A DNA stretch of 64,000 nucleotides, from NCBI GenBank assembly GCA_963726775.1, contig CAVSDL010000006.1, positions 186,001 through 250,000 of the forward strand, read 5' to 3'. The stretch comes from CAIWHR01 sp963726775 (GTDB lineage Bacteria; Pseudomonadota; Gammaproteobacteria; Burkholderiales; Casimicrobiaceae). The position numbers and the translations under genes are program-made. The notes below the pieces were generated by a model, which saw only the letters and a list, made by a program, of their open reading frames with translations, was not told the DNA's origin and searched no databases. This document shows, piece by piece, positions 25,699 through 35,784 of the stretch; the first letter of the stretch is position 1; each line of letters begins with the position of its first letter.

Positions 25699-26856
25699 GT
25701 GTTCGTTCCCCTCCTCGTGCTCCGCAATGCCTTCCGGCACAAGCTGCGGACGGCGCTGACCGTCGTCGGCATCGTCGTCGCAATCACCGCCTTCGGGCTG
25801 CTGCGAACGATCGTCGACGCCTGGTACGCAGGCGCCAATGCCAGCTCCAGCGCGCGGCTCATCACGCGCAGTTCGGTGTCGCTCGTGTTTTCGCTGCCGC
25901 TCACCTACGCGCAGAAGATCCGGCAGGTGCCGGGCGTGCAGTCGGTATCGTGGGCCAACTGGTTCGGCGGGGTCTACATTTCCGAGCGCAATTTCTTTCC
26001 GCAATTCGCGATCGATGCGCCGACGTACCTCGGCATGTACCCCGAGTTCCTGTTGACGGCGGCCGAACGCAAGGCGTTTCTCACCGATCGCAAGGGCGCG
26101 ATTGTCGGGCGCAAGCTGGCCGAGCAATACGGCTGGAGCGTCGGCGATCAGATTCCTCTGCGGGGCACCATCTATCCGGGCACCTGGACATTCAACCTGC
26201 GCGGCATCTACGACGGCGTCGACAAGGGGACCGACCAGTCGACCATGTACTTCCATTTCGACCTTCTGAACGAAACGATCAAGAAGCTCTACCCGCGCCG
26301 CGGCGACCAGGCCGGCGTGTTCGTCGTCCAGCTGCGCGATCCGGCGCAGGCGGCCGAGGTGTCGGGCGCGATCGACGCGACGTTCCGCAATTCGCTCGCC
26401 GAGACACTGACGGAAACGGAGAAGGCGTTTCAGCTGTCGTTCGTCGCGATGACCGAGGCGATCCTGCTCGCAATCCAGGCGGTGTCGTTCGTCGTGATCG
26501 TCATCATCATGGCGGTGATGGCGAATACGATGGCGATGACGGCGCGCGAGCGCAGCGCCGAGTACGCCACGCTCAAGGCGCTGGGCTTCTCGAACGCATT
26601 CGTCGGGATGCTCATCTTCGCCGAGTCGATCGGCATTGCGCTGCTGGGTGGGCTCCTGGGCATTGCGGCGACGTTTCCGATCGCGAACGCCTTTGCCGAG
26701 CAGATGGGGACGTTGTTCCCGATCTTCTTCGTCAGCGAGCAGACCGTGCTGATGCAGGCGGGCGCGGCGGTGGTCGTAGGCGTCGTCGCCGCCGCGCTTC
26801 CCGCGTGGCGCACCGCGCGGGTGCGCATCATCGACGGGCTGCGGGCGGTCGCGTGA
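25699..26856 (+). CDS. ABC exporter permease, FtsX family (first of two)
   Basis: 385 residues with the FtsX/MacB layout. An N-terminal membrane helix (about 17-37, LTVVGIVVAITAFGLL) is followed by a large periplasmic MacB-PCD-like domain (about 45-260) and three C-terminal helices (VVIVIIMAVMANTMAM onward; final block ends ALPAWRTARVRIIDGLRAVA). The SAEYATLKALGFSNAF coupling helix that contacts the ATPase is clear. It is not fused to an ATPase, unlike MacB. Start is GTG 25699. Confidence 0.92.
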   Translation: MFVPLLVLRNAFRHKLRTALTVVGIVVAITAFGLLRTIVDAWYAGANASSSARLITRSSVSLVFSLPLTYAQKIRQVPGVQSVSWANWFGGVYISERNFFPQFAIDAPTYLGMYPEFLLTAAERKAFLTDRKGAIVGRKLAEQYGWSVGDQIPLRGTIYPGTWTFNLRGIYDGVDKGTDQSTMYFHFDLLNETIKKLYPRRGDQAGVFVVQLRDPAQAAEVSGAIDATFRNSLAETLTETEKAFQLSFVAMTEAILLAIQAVSFVVIVIIMAVMANTMAMTARERSAEYATLKALGFSNAFVGMLIFAESIGIALLGGLLGIAATFPIANAFAEQMGTLFPIFFVSEQTVLMQAGAAVVVGVVAAALPAWRTARVRIIDGLRAVA

Positions 26857-26884
26857 GCGCGGAACCGCCGTCGCGCATTTCGTC

Positions 26885-28051
26885 ATGACCATTCCGTTCA
26901 GCTACATCCTTCGCAATGTCGCGACGCGCAAGCTCACGACGGCACTGACGGCCGGCGGGATGGCGCTCGTCGTCTATGTGTTCGCAACCGTGCTGATGCT
27001 GGCGGCGGGACTCGAGCAGACGCTGGTTGCGACCGGCCAGGATGACAACGTCGTGGTGATCCGGCGTTCCGCGCAAACCGAGGTCCAGTCCGGCATCGAC
27101 CGCCGCCAGGCGAGCGTGGTCGAAAGTCTTCCCGACATCGCCGTTGGCGAAGATGGGCAACGGCTGATCTCCAAGGAGCCGGTGGTTCTCATCAATCTGC
27201 CGAAGCGCAATTCCAACAAGCCGTCCAACGTCGTGATCCGTGGCGTGACACCCGCGGGGCTCACGCTGCGGCCGCAGGTGAAGATCATCGAGGGCCGCAT
27301 GTTCCGTCCGGGGACCTCCGAGGTCATCGCGGGGCGAGCGATCGCCGGCGGCTTCCAGGGCGCCGGAGTCGGCGAAACGCTGCGCTTCGCGACGCGCGAC
27401 TGGACCGTCGTCGGCACCTTCGACGCGGGGCGCACCGGGTTCGACTCGGAAATCTGGGGCGACGCCGAACAGATGCTCCAGGCATTCCGCCGGCTCGGAT
27501 TCTCGGCGGTGATCTTCCGGCTCGCCGACACCGCCCGTTTCGAGGCCGTGAAAAAGGAAATCGAATCCGATCCGCGACTGACGCTGGAGGCGAAACGCGA
27601 GACGCGGTTCTACGCCGACCAGTCGGAAGCGCTTTCGAAATTCATCAGCTACCTCGGCACGACGATCTCCGTCATCTTTTCGATCGGCGCCATCATCGGC
27701 GCGATGATCACCATGTACGCGAGCGTGGCCTCGCGCACCGCGGAAATCGGCACGCTGCGCGCGCTCGGCTTCCCGCGGGCATCGATTCTCGTTGCGTTCC
27801 TCGTCGAGGCGCTGCTGCTCGGGCTCCTGGGCGGCGTCATCGGCCTCGCTTGCGCGTCGCTGATGCAGGCCATATCGATTTCGACGATGAATTTCCAGAC
27901 CTTCGCGGAGCTGGCGTTCACGTTCACGTTGACGCCGCGGATCGTCGTCGCTTCGCTGGCATTCGCGTTGGCGATGGGCTTCGTCGGAGGCTTCCTGCCG
28001 GCGGCGCGCGCCGCGAGGATGAAGATCGTCGACGCGCTGCGGGCGGCCTGA
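26885..28051 (+). CDS. ABC exporter permease, FtsX family (second of two)
   Basis: 388 residues with the same topology as its neighbour: N-terminal helix (about 20-42), periplasmic domain with IEGRMFRPGTSEVIAGRAIAG, then three C-terminal helices and the coupling segment RTAEIGTLRALGFPRASIL. Two different permeases with one ATPase suggest a heterodimeric exporter of the DevC or MacB-like kind. It ends 9 bp before the stop of the convergent receptor gene. Confidence 0.92.
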   Translation: MTIPFSYILRNVATRKLTTALTAGGMALVVYVFATVLMLAAGLEQTLVATGQDDNVVVIRRSAQTEVQSGIDRRQASVVESLPDIAVGEDGQRLISKEPVVLINLPKRNSNKPSNVVIRGVTPAGLTLRPQVKIIEGRMFRPGTSEVIAGRAIAGGFQGAGVGETLRFATRDWTVVGTFDAGRTGFDSEIWGDAEQMLQAFRRLGFSAVIFRLADTARFEAVKKEIESDPRLTLEAKRETRFYADQSEALSKFISYLGTTISVIFSIGAIIGAMITMYASVASRTAEIGTLRALGFPRASILVAFLVEALLLGLLGGVIGLACASLMQAISISTMNFQTFAELAFTFTLTPRIVVASLAFALAMGFVGGFLPAARAARMKIVDALRAA

Positions 28052-28060
28052 GCCGCGCGG

Positions 28061-29032
28061 CTACTCGAGCTGCAGGTTTGCGTCGGCGATCAGTTTTTTC
28101 CAGCCGGCGAGGTCGGCCCGGACGATTTCACCCAGGCGCTCGGGCGGGCCGGGGATGAGTTCCGCGCCTTCCCTTTCCAGGCGTCCGATGACTTCGGGCT
28201 GGGTCAGCACCCTGTTTACCTCGGCGTTCAGCTTCAGAATAATGGAGCGGGGTGTTCCGGCCGGGGCGACGATGCCCCAGTAATTGATCACGTCGGCGCT
28301 CGCAACGCCTTGCTCGCGCCAGCTCGGCACCTCGGGGAGCAGCGGCACGCGATGGGCGCCCGTCACGGCAAGCGCCCGGACCTTCTTTTCGGCGATGTAG
28401 GGAAGCGTCGCCGATACGGTGCCGGTCATCGCCTGTATCTGGCCGGAAATGAGATCGAGCGTCGCCGGCGCGATCCCCTTGTAGGGCACGTGGACGATGT
28501 CCGTGCCGGCGCGGACATTGAACAGCTCCAGTGCCAGGTGATTGATGCTGCCTGGCCCCGCGGACCCGTAGTTGAGCTTGCCCGGATCGCGTTTCGCGAG
28601 CGCGATGAACTCGCGCATCGACATGGCCGGCACCGCGGGATTCACGACAAACACGAGCGGACTGGTCGCAATGGCCGCCACCGGCGCGAACTGCGCCACC
28701 GGATCGTAGCCCGCGTTTTTCGATGCCGCTGCGACGGTCGTGAACGGGCCGGCAACGAAGAGCAGCGTGTAGCCGTCCGGCTCGGCCCTGGATACCTCGG
28801 TCGCCCCGATCGCGCCGCCCGCGCCGATACGGTTGTCGACAACGATATTCGCCTTCATGTCATCGCCGAGCTTTTGTGCGACGAGGCGCGCGACCGTGTC
28901 GGTCCCCGCGCCGGGCGGAAAGGGGACGATCAGCCGGATGGGCTTCGCCGGGTAGGCGGGTGATTGCGCCGGTGCTGCAAGCGGCTGCAACGCTGCAATC
29001 AAGGCAGTAATGGTGCATGCAGTGACATTCAT
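28061..29032 (-). CDS. Tripartite tricarboxylate transporter substrate-binding protein (Bug/TctC family)
   Basis: 323 residues. Signal peptide MNVTACTITALIAALQPLAAPAQ, then the periplasmic two-lobed fold with PIRLIVPFPPGAGTDTVARL, VVDNRIGAGGAIGATEV, LNYGSAGPGSINHLALELF and VPYKGIAPATLDLISGQIQA. Bug receptors are massively expanded in Burkholderiales and bind small organic acids. No TctA or TctB membrane genes lie nearby, as is usual for orphan members. ATG 29032 is preferred because it places the signal peptide at the N-terminus. Confidence 0.94.
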   Translation of the reverse strand: MNVTACTITALIAALQPLAAPAQSPAYPAKPIRLIVPFPPGAGTDTVARLVAQKLGDDMKANIVVDNRIGAGGAIGATEVSRAEPDGYTLLFVAGPFTTVAAASKNAGYDPVAQFAPVAAIATSPLVFVVNPAVPAMSMREFIALAKRDPGKLNYGSAGPGSINHLALELFNVRAGTDIVHVPYKGIAPATLDLISGQIQAMTGTVSATLPYIAEKKVRALAVTGAHRVPLLPEVPSWREQGVASADVINYWGIVAPAGTPRSIILKLNAEVNRVLTQPEVIGRLEREGAELIPGPPERLGEIVRADLAGWKKLIADANLQLE

Positions 29033-29101
29033 GTGTCGAAAATCCAGCCGGTTGCCGACGGTTGCATTATCCTGCGCCACAATGGCGACGTGGGCACGGT
29101 T

Positions 29102-29959
29102 TCAGTCCTCGCCATCCTTTTTGATCACGTCGACATTGTCAATGAGGCGGGTGCTGCCCAGCGTTGCGGCGGCCAGGACGATCAGCAGATTTGGATGGTC
29201 GTAGCCTTCCGGATGCGGGATACGCAGCGCGAGACCGTGACGCACGGCGACGTAATCGACCTTCCAGCCGCGCTGGGCGAGCTCCATCCGGCCCGCCGCC
29301 TGCAGGTTCGCGTAGTCGGTGCGGCCGCCGGCGATCGCGTCGGCAATCCCGCGAAGCACGCGGTAGAGGTTCGGCGCCTCGGCGCGCTCGGCCGGCGACA
29401 GGTAGCTGTTGCGCGATGCCAGCGCGAGGCCATCCTCCGCGCGGATCGTCTCCGCGGGTACGATCTGGATCGGCAGGTTGAAGCTCTGGACCATGCCGCG
29501 CACGATCTTGAGCTGTTGCCGGTCCTTCTTTCCGAACACCGCGACGTCGGGCTGCACGAGGTTGAACAGCTTCAGCACGACCGTGCATACGCCGTCGAAG
29601 AAGCCGGGACGGAATGCGCCTTCGAGCTCGTCGGCAAGCGGCGGCGGCTGCACGCGATAGACCTGCGGCGTCGGGTACATTTCCTGTTCCTGCGGCGCGA
29701 ACAGGATGTCGACGCCCTCGCGCTCGAGCCCTGCGCGATCGGCCTCCATGGTCCTCGGGTAGCGGTCGTAGTCCTCGTTCGGCCCGAACTGCAGCCGATT
29801 GACGAAGATGCTCGTGACGACGGCGTCGCCGTGCTGGCGTGCAATCCGGCACAGCGACAGATGCCCGTCGTGCAGATTGCCCATGGTCGGCACGAACGCG
29901 ACGCGTTTGGCGCCGGCAAGATGCTCGGAAAGCTCGGCGGCGGTCCTGAGGATTTCCAT
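29102..29959 (-). CDS. panC: Pantothenate synthetase
   Basis: Joins pantoate and beta-alanine with ATP to make pantothenate. 285 residues. The nucleotide-binding motifs are FVPTMGNLHDGHLSL and KKDRQQLKIVRGMVQSF. The pantoate site is SIFVNRLQFGPNEDYDRYPR, and ALASRNSYL carries the KMSKS-like motif. panB, which usually sits immediately upstream in this betaproteobacterial cluster, is missing here. Confidence 0.97.
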   Translation of the reverse strand: MEILRTAAELSEHLAGAKRVAFVPTMGNLHDGHLSLCRIARQHGDAVVTSIFVNRLQFGPNEDYDRYPRTMEADRAGLEREGVDILFAPQEQEMYPTPQVYRVQPPPLADELEGAFRPGFFDGVCTVVLKLFNLVQPDVAVFGKKDRQQLKIVRGMVQSFNLPIQIVPAETIRAEDGLALASRNSYLSPAERAEAPNLYRVLRGIADAIAGGRTDYANLQAAGRMELAQRGWKVDYVAVRHGLALRIPHPEGYDHPNLLIVLAAATLGSTRLIDNVDVIKKDGED

Positions 29960-30321
29960 GTGATTCCCCGTCGTGTAATGCAGCAGCCGCAGTTGCCGAA
30001 TCCCCGAGGCAGCGCGGGTCCGATGATACCGTCATGCGACCCGTCAAACAGCGGTCGCGCTCCGCCCCGGGAACGCCTCGCCTTTCTTGCCGCCGTCGCC
30101 TATGCGGAAATCGCGGCGTCGATGCCGTCGGGTCCCGCCAATATGGTGCGGACGAAAGGCGCGGGATGGCCGGGCGGGTCCCGAGCGCGCGTAGATTACC
30201 AGCCCCCGTCCCGAACGGGTCGGACCGGTGCCGGCGCCGGCGGCGCGAAGGCGGAAAGCCGGGAACGGCCGGCGGCGGACGCGAGCAATGCGTACGGCGT
30301 GCCCATGTCCTCTCCCGCGGA
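29960..30321. other. 362-bp gap between panC and the deoxynucleoside kinase gene
   Basis: This is where panB (about 800 bp) sits in related gene orders. I see no panB-like translation in any frame. A 36-codon minus-strand frame (MGTPYALLASAAG...) is present but unremarkable. The gap may be what remains after a panB deletion, or panB may have moved. Confidence 0.5.
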
Positions 30322-30969
<648 letters not shown>

Positions 30970-30990
30970 GGCGCGGATCGCGGAGGCCGG

Positions 30991-31503
30991 CTACGGCGCG
31001 ACGTGGCTGCGGGTGCGCGCGATGCGCTGTGCGCCCACCGCGCCGAGGTAGCGCCGTGCAAGACCTCGCCCGGGAATCGTCGCCGCGGATGCGACGTCGG
31101 CCAGCGGGCGCAGCACGAAGGCGCGTTCGTGCATGCGCGGGTGCGGAAGCGTGAGTTCGGGCTTGCGGAAGCGACGGCGGCCGAACAGCAGCAGATCGAG
31201 GTCGAGCGTCCGTGGCGCGTTGCGCTGTGGCTCGAATTCGCGCCGCCGTCGCTGGCGTCGCTCGATCCTGTGCAACGCAGCGAGCAGCGCGCGCGGTCCG
31301 AGCGTCGTGCGCAGCGCGGCGACGGCGTTCACGTAATCGGGCTGCGGCGCGGCGCATCCGACCGGAGCGCTCATGTAGTTGGGGGAGAGGGCGACCACGC
31401 GCACTCGCGGCGATCGCGCCATCGCGCGCACGGCGCGCGCGAGCTGCCGGCGCGGGTGGGCAAGGTTGCTACCGAGTCCGACAAAGGCAAGTGTCGCGGT
31501 CAT
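30991..31503 (-). CDS. folK: 6-hydroxymethyl-7,8-dihydropterin pyrophosphokinase
   Basis: Transfers pyrophosphate from ATP to hydroxymethyl-dihydropterin in folate synthesis. 170 residues. The start is FVGLGSNLAHPRRQL. The signature is APRTLDLDLLLFG with the two metal-binding Asp, followed by LPHPRMHERAFVLRPL. The usual RxxRxGPRTxDxD motif reads EPQRNAPRTLDLD. ATG 31503 sits 16 bp after the pcnB stop, consistent with one transcript. Confidence 0.95.
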   Translation of the reverse strand: MTATLAFVGLGSNLAHPRRQLARAVRAMARSPRVRVVALSPNYMSAPVGCAAPQPDYVNAVAALRTTLGPRALLAALHRIERRQRRRREFEPQRNAPRTLDLDLLLFGRRRFRKPELTLPHPRMHERAFVLRPLADVASAATIPGRGLARRYLGAVGAQRIARTRSHVAP

Positions 31504-31519
31504 TCGTGTACCCCCACGC

Positions 31520-32887
31520 TCACGGCGGCTCGGGTCCGGTTTCCGGTGGCGGGGCCCCGCCTCCGTCCCGCTGCTTGTGGCCACGCCCGCGGGAACGGCG
31601 GCGCTTCTTCGGCCCATCCTCCGGCTTGAGCATGGCCTCGCGCTCTTCCGGCGAGGCACCCGCGAATCGATTCCACCAATCGGGCAAGCCGGCCAGTTCG
31701 TCCGCGAGTTCGCCGCTCTTGCAGCGCAGGTCGAGGAAATCCCATCCGGCCCGGAAGCGCGGATGCTCGAGCAACCGGAACGGCCGTCGGCCCGCGCGCT
31801 GCTCGAAGCGTGGTTGCAGCGACCAGATCTCCTTGATCGTCGCCTCGAAGCGGCGCGGCACCGCGATCTGCTTCGCCTGCCGTTCCAGCACCGCGTCCAT
31901 GGCGTCGAACAGCGCGGGAATCGGCGTTTCGCCGCGTGCCTTCGCCAGGTTCCACGTCGCGAGCACCTCGTGCCACAGGAGCGTCGCGAACAGGAAGGCT
32001 GGCGACACGCCGCGGTCGTCGCGGACACGCTCGTCGGTGTTCGCAAGGGCCAGCTCGATGAAGCGCTGGCCCAGCGGCTGTTCGATGATGACGTCGAGCA
32101 GCGGCAGGAGGCCGTGCGACAACCCGTGCGCACGGAGGCTCTTCACCGTGTCGACGGCGTGTCCGGAGAGCAGGAGCTTCTGCATTTCGTCGAACAGCCG
32201 CGCCGGCGGCACGTTCTGCATCAGCGACGCGAGCTTCGGGATCGGCGCCGCCGTCTTCGGTTCGATCGCGATGCCGAGCTTCGCGGCGAGGCGCACCGCG
32301 CGCAGCATCCGGACGGGGTCCTCGCGATAACGCGTCACCGGCGGGCCGATCAGCTTCAGCCGGCGAGCGCGGATGTCGGCGACGCCGCCGACGAAATCGC
32401 GCACCTCCTCGGTGGCCGGGTCGAAGTAGAGCGCGTTGATCGTGAAGTCGCGGCGTGCGGCGTCTTCGGCGTGCGAGCCGTAGACGTTGTCCGAAAGCAG
32501 GCGCCCGTGCTCGTCGGTCGCATCGCCGCGGGTCTGCGCCGCCCGGAAGGTCGAGACCTCGATCGTTTCCGCGCCCGAATGAACCTGGACGAGCCGGAAG
32601 CGGCGGCCGATGATGAACGCACGCCGGAACAGCGGCTTGACCTGTTCCGGAAGCGCGTTGGTCGCGATGTCGAAATCCTTGGGCTCGATGCCGAGGAGCA
32701 GGTCGCGGACGGCGCCGCCGACCACGAAGGCCTTGAAGCCGGCATCCTGCAACCGACGCGTCACATCGAGCGCTCCGCGCGAGAGTTGGTTGCGGCGAAG
32801 CGGATGGTCGGTGGGGCCGTACACGCGGGCATTGCGGCCGCTCTTGGTCCTGCCGGGAATGAGACGGGCGAGCAGGCGGCGGATCAT
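31520..32887 (-). CDS. pcnB: Poly(A) polymerase I
   Basis: Adds poly(A) tails to RNA 3' ends, promoting decay. 455 residues. The nucleotidyltransferase domain has AFVVGGAVRDLLLGI and PKDFDIATNA with the catalytic Asp pair, and RRDFTINALYFDP. A neck and body with an RNA-binding region follow. The C-terminus is a highly basic and Pro-rich tail (KKRRRSRGRGHKQR). PcnB rather than CCA-adding enzyme is supported by the IGRRFRLVQVHSG region and the position upstream of folK. Start ATG 32887 is preferred over 32908. Confidence 0.95.
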   Translation of the reverse strand: MIRRLLARLIPGRTKSGRNARVYGPTDHPLRRNQLSRGALDVTRRLQDAGFKAFVVGGAVRDLLLGIEPKDFDIATNALPEQVKPLFRRAFIIGRRFRLVQVHSGAETIEVSTFRAAQTRGDATDEHGRLLSDNVYGSHAEDAARRDFTINALYFDPATEEVRDFVGGVADIRARRLKLIGPPVTRYREDPVRMLRAVRLAAKLGIAIEPKTAAPIPKLASLMQNVPPARLFDEMQKLLLSGHAVDTVKSLRAHGLSHGLLPLLDVIIEQPLGQRFIELALANTDERVRDDRGVSPAFLFATLLWHEVLATWNLAKARGETPIPALFDAMDAVLERQAKQIAVPRRFEATIKEIWSLQPRFEQRAGRRPFRLLEHPRFRAGWDFLDLRCKSGELADELAGLPDWWNRFAGASPEEREAMLKPEDGPKKRRRSRGRGHKQRDGGGAPPPETGPEPP

Positions 32888-32993
32888 CGCGCGAGCAGAA
32901 CGGTGCAAATCGCCGAATCGAAAGGAGAATCCAACGGACGGTGCGGATGGCGGTACGGATTCCGGCAGCGGAGCTTGCCGCCGCGGCCGGAGG

Positions 32994-33635
32994 TCATCGA
33001 ACGGGTCGCGATGATAGCACGTGCGCGGGCACCGAATCCCTGCGCCATGCCCCGGGCGGGAGCCCGTCGAGTGTCCACGGTCCGACGGCGTAGCGTATGA
33101 GTCGCAGTGTCGGCAGTCCCGCCGCGGCAGTCATCCTCCGCACCTGCCGGTTCCGTCCTTCGCGCAGCTCGAGTTCCAGCCACGACGTCGGCAGCGCCTT
33201 GCGAAAGCGAATGGGCGGTGTCCGTGGCCAGAGTCCCGTGGGCTCCGCCATCGCGCGTACTCTAGCCGGGGAGGCGACGAACTCGCCGACATCGATGCCG
33301 TGGGCGAGGGCGGCGAGCTGTTCCTCGGCCGCCACGCCTTCCACCTGGACCCAGTAAGTCTTCGCGATGTCGCCGCGCGGACTTGCGATCCATGCCTGCA
33401 ACGCGCCGTCGGCGGTCAGCACGACCAGGCCCTCGCTGTCGGCGTCGAGGCGGCCGGCAGGATAGACGTCGGCCACCGGCACCCATTCCTTGAGCGTCGG
33501 CTTGCCGCTGCCGTCGGCCGAGAACTGGCACAACGTGCCGTAGGGTTTGTTGAGCAGGATCACGCTGCCGGCGCCGCGCGTGCGCGGACCCGATGCGCGC
33601 TGCTTGGCCGACCGGCGAGCCGTGGCGGGATTCAC
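32994..33635 (-). CDS. rluE: 23S rRNA pseudouridine synthase, RsuA/RluE family
   Basis: 213 residues with no S4 domain, as in RluE. The catalytic Asp is in PAGRLDADSEGLVVLT. The N-terminus has SVILLNKPYGTLCQFS and the C-terminus LREGRNRQVRRMTAAAGLPTLRLIR. In E. coli RluE modifies U2457 of 23S rRNA; this exact target is inferred. Start uncertain: GTG 33635 is chosen, while TTG 33719 would add 28 residues not expected in the family. It is divergent from icd. Confidence 0.9.
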   Translation of the reverse strand: MNPATARRSAKQRASGPRTRGAGSVILLNKPYGTLCQFSADGSGKPTLKEWVPVADVYPAGRLDADSEGLVVLTADGALQAWIASPRGDIAKTYWVQVEGVAAEEQLAALAHGIDVGEFVASPARVRAMAEPTGLWPRTPPIRFRKALPTSWLELELREGRNRQVRRMTAAAGLPTLRLIRYAVGPWTLDGLPPGAWRRDSVPAHVLSSRPVR

Positions 33636-33844
33636 GGGAATCGGGGATAATTCGACATTTGCACGATGACCCGTCCGCACGCGAGGGGCGTCGGCATGCC
33701 AGACCCGGGCAACCGACAAGTTGGCCGTCTTGGTTTTCCGGCTTTCTGCCCCGTCTTGATTGCTCGCGCGTCTGCTTCCGTCGCGTCCGCGCCCGACCGG
33801 GCGCCGAGGCGCGCGCCTGCCGTGCGGCCTTCCCAGGAGAACCC

Positions 33845-35101
33845 ATGCCCTACCAGCACGTCAAGGTCCCGGCCGCCGGCCAGAAGATCACCGTCAACAA
33901 GGATTTCAGCCTCAACGTGCCCGACAATCCGATCATCCCCTATATCGAGGGCGACGGCACGGGCTTCGACATCACGCCGGTGATGATCAACGTCGTCGAT
34001 GCCGCGGTCGCGAAGGCATACGCCGGCCGGAGGAAGATCCACTGGATGGAAATCTACGCCGGCGAGAAATCGACGAAGGTCTACGGCCCCGACGTCTGGC
34101 TGCCCGACGAGACGCTGGCGATCCTCAAGGAGTATGTGGTCTCGATCAAGGGCCCGTTGACCACGCCGGTCGGCGGCGGCATCCGTTCGCTCAATGTGGC
34201 GTTACGGCAACAACTCGATCTCTACGTCTGCCTGCGCCCGGTGCAATACTTCACCGGCGTGCCGAGCCCCGTCAAGGCACCGGAAAAGACGAACATGGTG
34301 ATCTTCCGCGAAAACTCGGAGGATATCTACGCGGGAATCGAGTGGCAGGCCGAATCCGAAGGCGCAAGGAAGGTCGTCGACTTCCTGATCAAGGAAATGG
34401 GCGTCAAGAAGATCCGCTTCCCGGCGACCTCGGGCATCGGCATCAAGCCCGTTTCTCGCGAAGGCACGACGCGGCTGACCCGCAAGGCCATCCAGTACGC
34501 GATCGACAACGACCGCAAGTCGATGACGATCGTGCACAAGGGCAATATCATGAAGTTTACCGAGGGAGGCTTTCGCGACTGGAGCTACGAACTCGCCCAG
34601 AAGGAATTCGGCGCCCAGCCGATCGACGGCGGCCCGTGGTGCAAGTTCAGGAACCCGAAGACCGGCCGCGACATCGTGGTCAAGGACGTGATCGCAGACG
34701 CCTTCCTGCAGCAGATCCTGCTGCGGCCGGAGGAGTACGACGTCATCGCGACGCTCAATCTCAACGGGGACTACATCTCCGACGCGCTTGCGGCCCAGGT
34801 TGGCGGAATCGGCATCGCGCCGGGCGCCAACATGTCGGATTCAGTGGCAATGTTCGAGGCCACGCACGGCACCGCGCCCAAGTACGCGGGAAAGGATTAC
34901 GTCAACCCCGGCTCGGAAATCCTCTCCGCCGAGATGATGCTCGTGCACATGGGCTGGAAGGAAGCCTCCGCGCTGATCGTGAAGAGCCTCGAAAAGGCGA
35001 TTCTCGACAAGGTCGTGACCTACGATTTCGCGCGGCTCATGCCCGGGGCAACCCAGGTGTCGTGCTCCGGGTTCGGAAAGGCGATGATCGAGCGGATGTA
35101 A
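33845..35101 (+). CDS. icd: NADP-dependent isocitrate dehydrogenase
   Basis: TCA-cycle enzyme, isocitrate to 2-oxoglutarate. 418 residues (E. coli 416). The phosphorylatable active-site Ser is in GGGIRSLNVALRQ. The Arg pair and NMVIFRENSEDIYAGIEW follow, then NLNGDYISDALAAQVGGIGI with the metal Asp and GTAPKYAGKDYVNPGSEI at the NADP site. AGGAG precedes ATG 33845; the open frame extends upstream to 33593 but without family similarity. Together with aceA it forms the branch point between the TCA cycle and the glyoxylate shunt. The kinase AceK is not in the window. Confidence 0.98.
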   Translation: MPYQHVKVPAAGQKITVNKDFSLNVPDNPIIPYIEGDGTGFDITPVMINVVDAAVAKAYAGRRKIHWMEIYAGEKSTKVYGPDVWLPDETLAILKEYVVSIKGPLTTPVGGGIRSLNVALRQQLDLYVCLRPVQYFTGVPSPVKAPEKTNMVIFRENSEDIYAGIEWQAESEGARKVVDFLIKEMGVKKIRFPATSGIGIKPVSREGTTRLTRKAIQYAIDNDRKSMTIVHKGNIMKFTEGGFRDWSYELAQKEFGAQPIDGGPWCKFRNPKTGRDIVVKDVIADAFLQQILLRPEEYDVIATLNLNGDYISDALAAQVGGIGIAPGANMSDSVAMFEATHGTAPKYAGKDYVNPGSEILSAEMMLVHMGWKEASALIVKSLEKAILDKVVTYDFARLMPGATQVSCSGFGKAMIERM

Positions 35102-35264
35102 CGGGCCGACATATGGTCGGCGCGAAAGATCCGCGTTCGCGCCGGTCTTTCGTCTTGGCCGCCGATATGCCGGGCACGCGCTGATCCGGTCTCATCTGCC
35201 GACAATCGGTTTCCAGGTCGGCGCCGTGACCGTCGCCACCCGCGACGACTGCCGGAAACAAAAG

Positions 35265-35289
35265 GCCCGCCGAACTGGCGGGCTTTTTT
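35265..35289. terminator. Bidirectional intrinsic terminator between icd and cspA
   Basis: Perfect 7-bp stem GCCCGCC (35265-35271) and GGCGGGC (35277-35283), 5-nt loop, six T on the plus strand (35284-35289). A run of A directly upstream (35260-35263) gives a short T-run on the minus strand. It sits between convergent icd and cspA and can serve both. Confidence 0.92.
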
Positions 35290-35334
35290 CGTCGACCGCA
35301 CCGGGCCGGTGCGGGACCGAATTGTGGGCTACGA

Positions 35335-35538
35335 TCAGACGGACTGGATATTGCTTGCCTGCTTTCCCTTGGGGCCTTGGGTCACTTCGAAACTGACCTT
35401 CTGCCCTTCCTTCAACGACTTGAAACCCTGCATGTTGATCGCCGAAAAATGAGCAAACAGGTCCTCGCCGCCATCGTCGGGCGTGATGAAGCCGAACCCC
35501 TTGGCGTCGTTGAACCACTTGACGGTTCCGGTTGCCAT
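35335..35538 (-). CDS. cspA: Cold-shock protein, CspA family
   Basis: 67-residue single OB-fold RNA chaperone. RNP1 is KGFGFI and RNP2 is DLFAHFS. Starts MATGTVKWFND at ATG 35538, which is where the family starts, although the frame is open to 35643. It follows a leader of about 120 nt after a good promoter, typical for cold-shock genes whose leader controls translation. Divergent from clpS. Confidence 0.97.
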   Translation of the reverse strand: MATGTVKWFNDAKGFGFITPDDGGEDLFAHFSAINMQGFKSLKEGQKVSFEVTQGPKGKQASNIQSV

Positions 35539-35663
35539 AATGCTACTTCCTTCCAGAATGAACAGGATGGTGGTGTTTGGACGGCAAGTACTACCTGCGG
35601 CAGGCGCAGCGTTTTGACGCGGTCGAACCGGAACAGCAGACACTTGGGAGCCAAACAGTGCTT

Positions 35664-35692
35664 TTTTAAGCGCAGAATCCGGCCCGCGTCAA
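35664..35692 (-). promoter_or_regulatory. Promoter of cspA
   Basis: On the minus strand, -35 TTGACG (35692-35687), a 17-bp spacer and -10 TTAAAA (35669-35664). The predicted transcript would start near 35657, giving a 5' leader of about 118 nt before the cspA ATG. Confidence 0.7.
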
Positions 35693-35784
35693 GCGCGGAG
35701 GCCGACAATGCCGGTTCCTCTTGAAAAATCTGTTGCAATCATCAAACATAGGGTCATCGAACACCCGTTTCGATCCAGTGGACA

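Noticed and set aside
23643..28051. RND efflux pump
   Set aside because: The adaptor could suggest RND, but the partners are an ABC ATPase and two FtsX-type permeases, so it is an ABC exporter.
29960..30321. Remnant of panB
   Set aside because: No translation in any frame resembles ketopantoate hydroxymethyltransferase.
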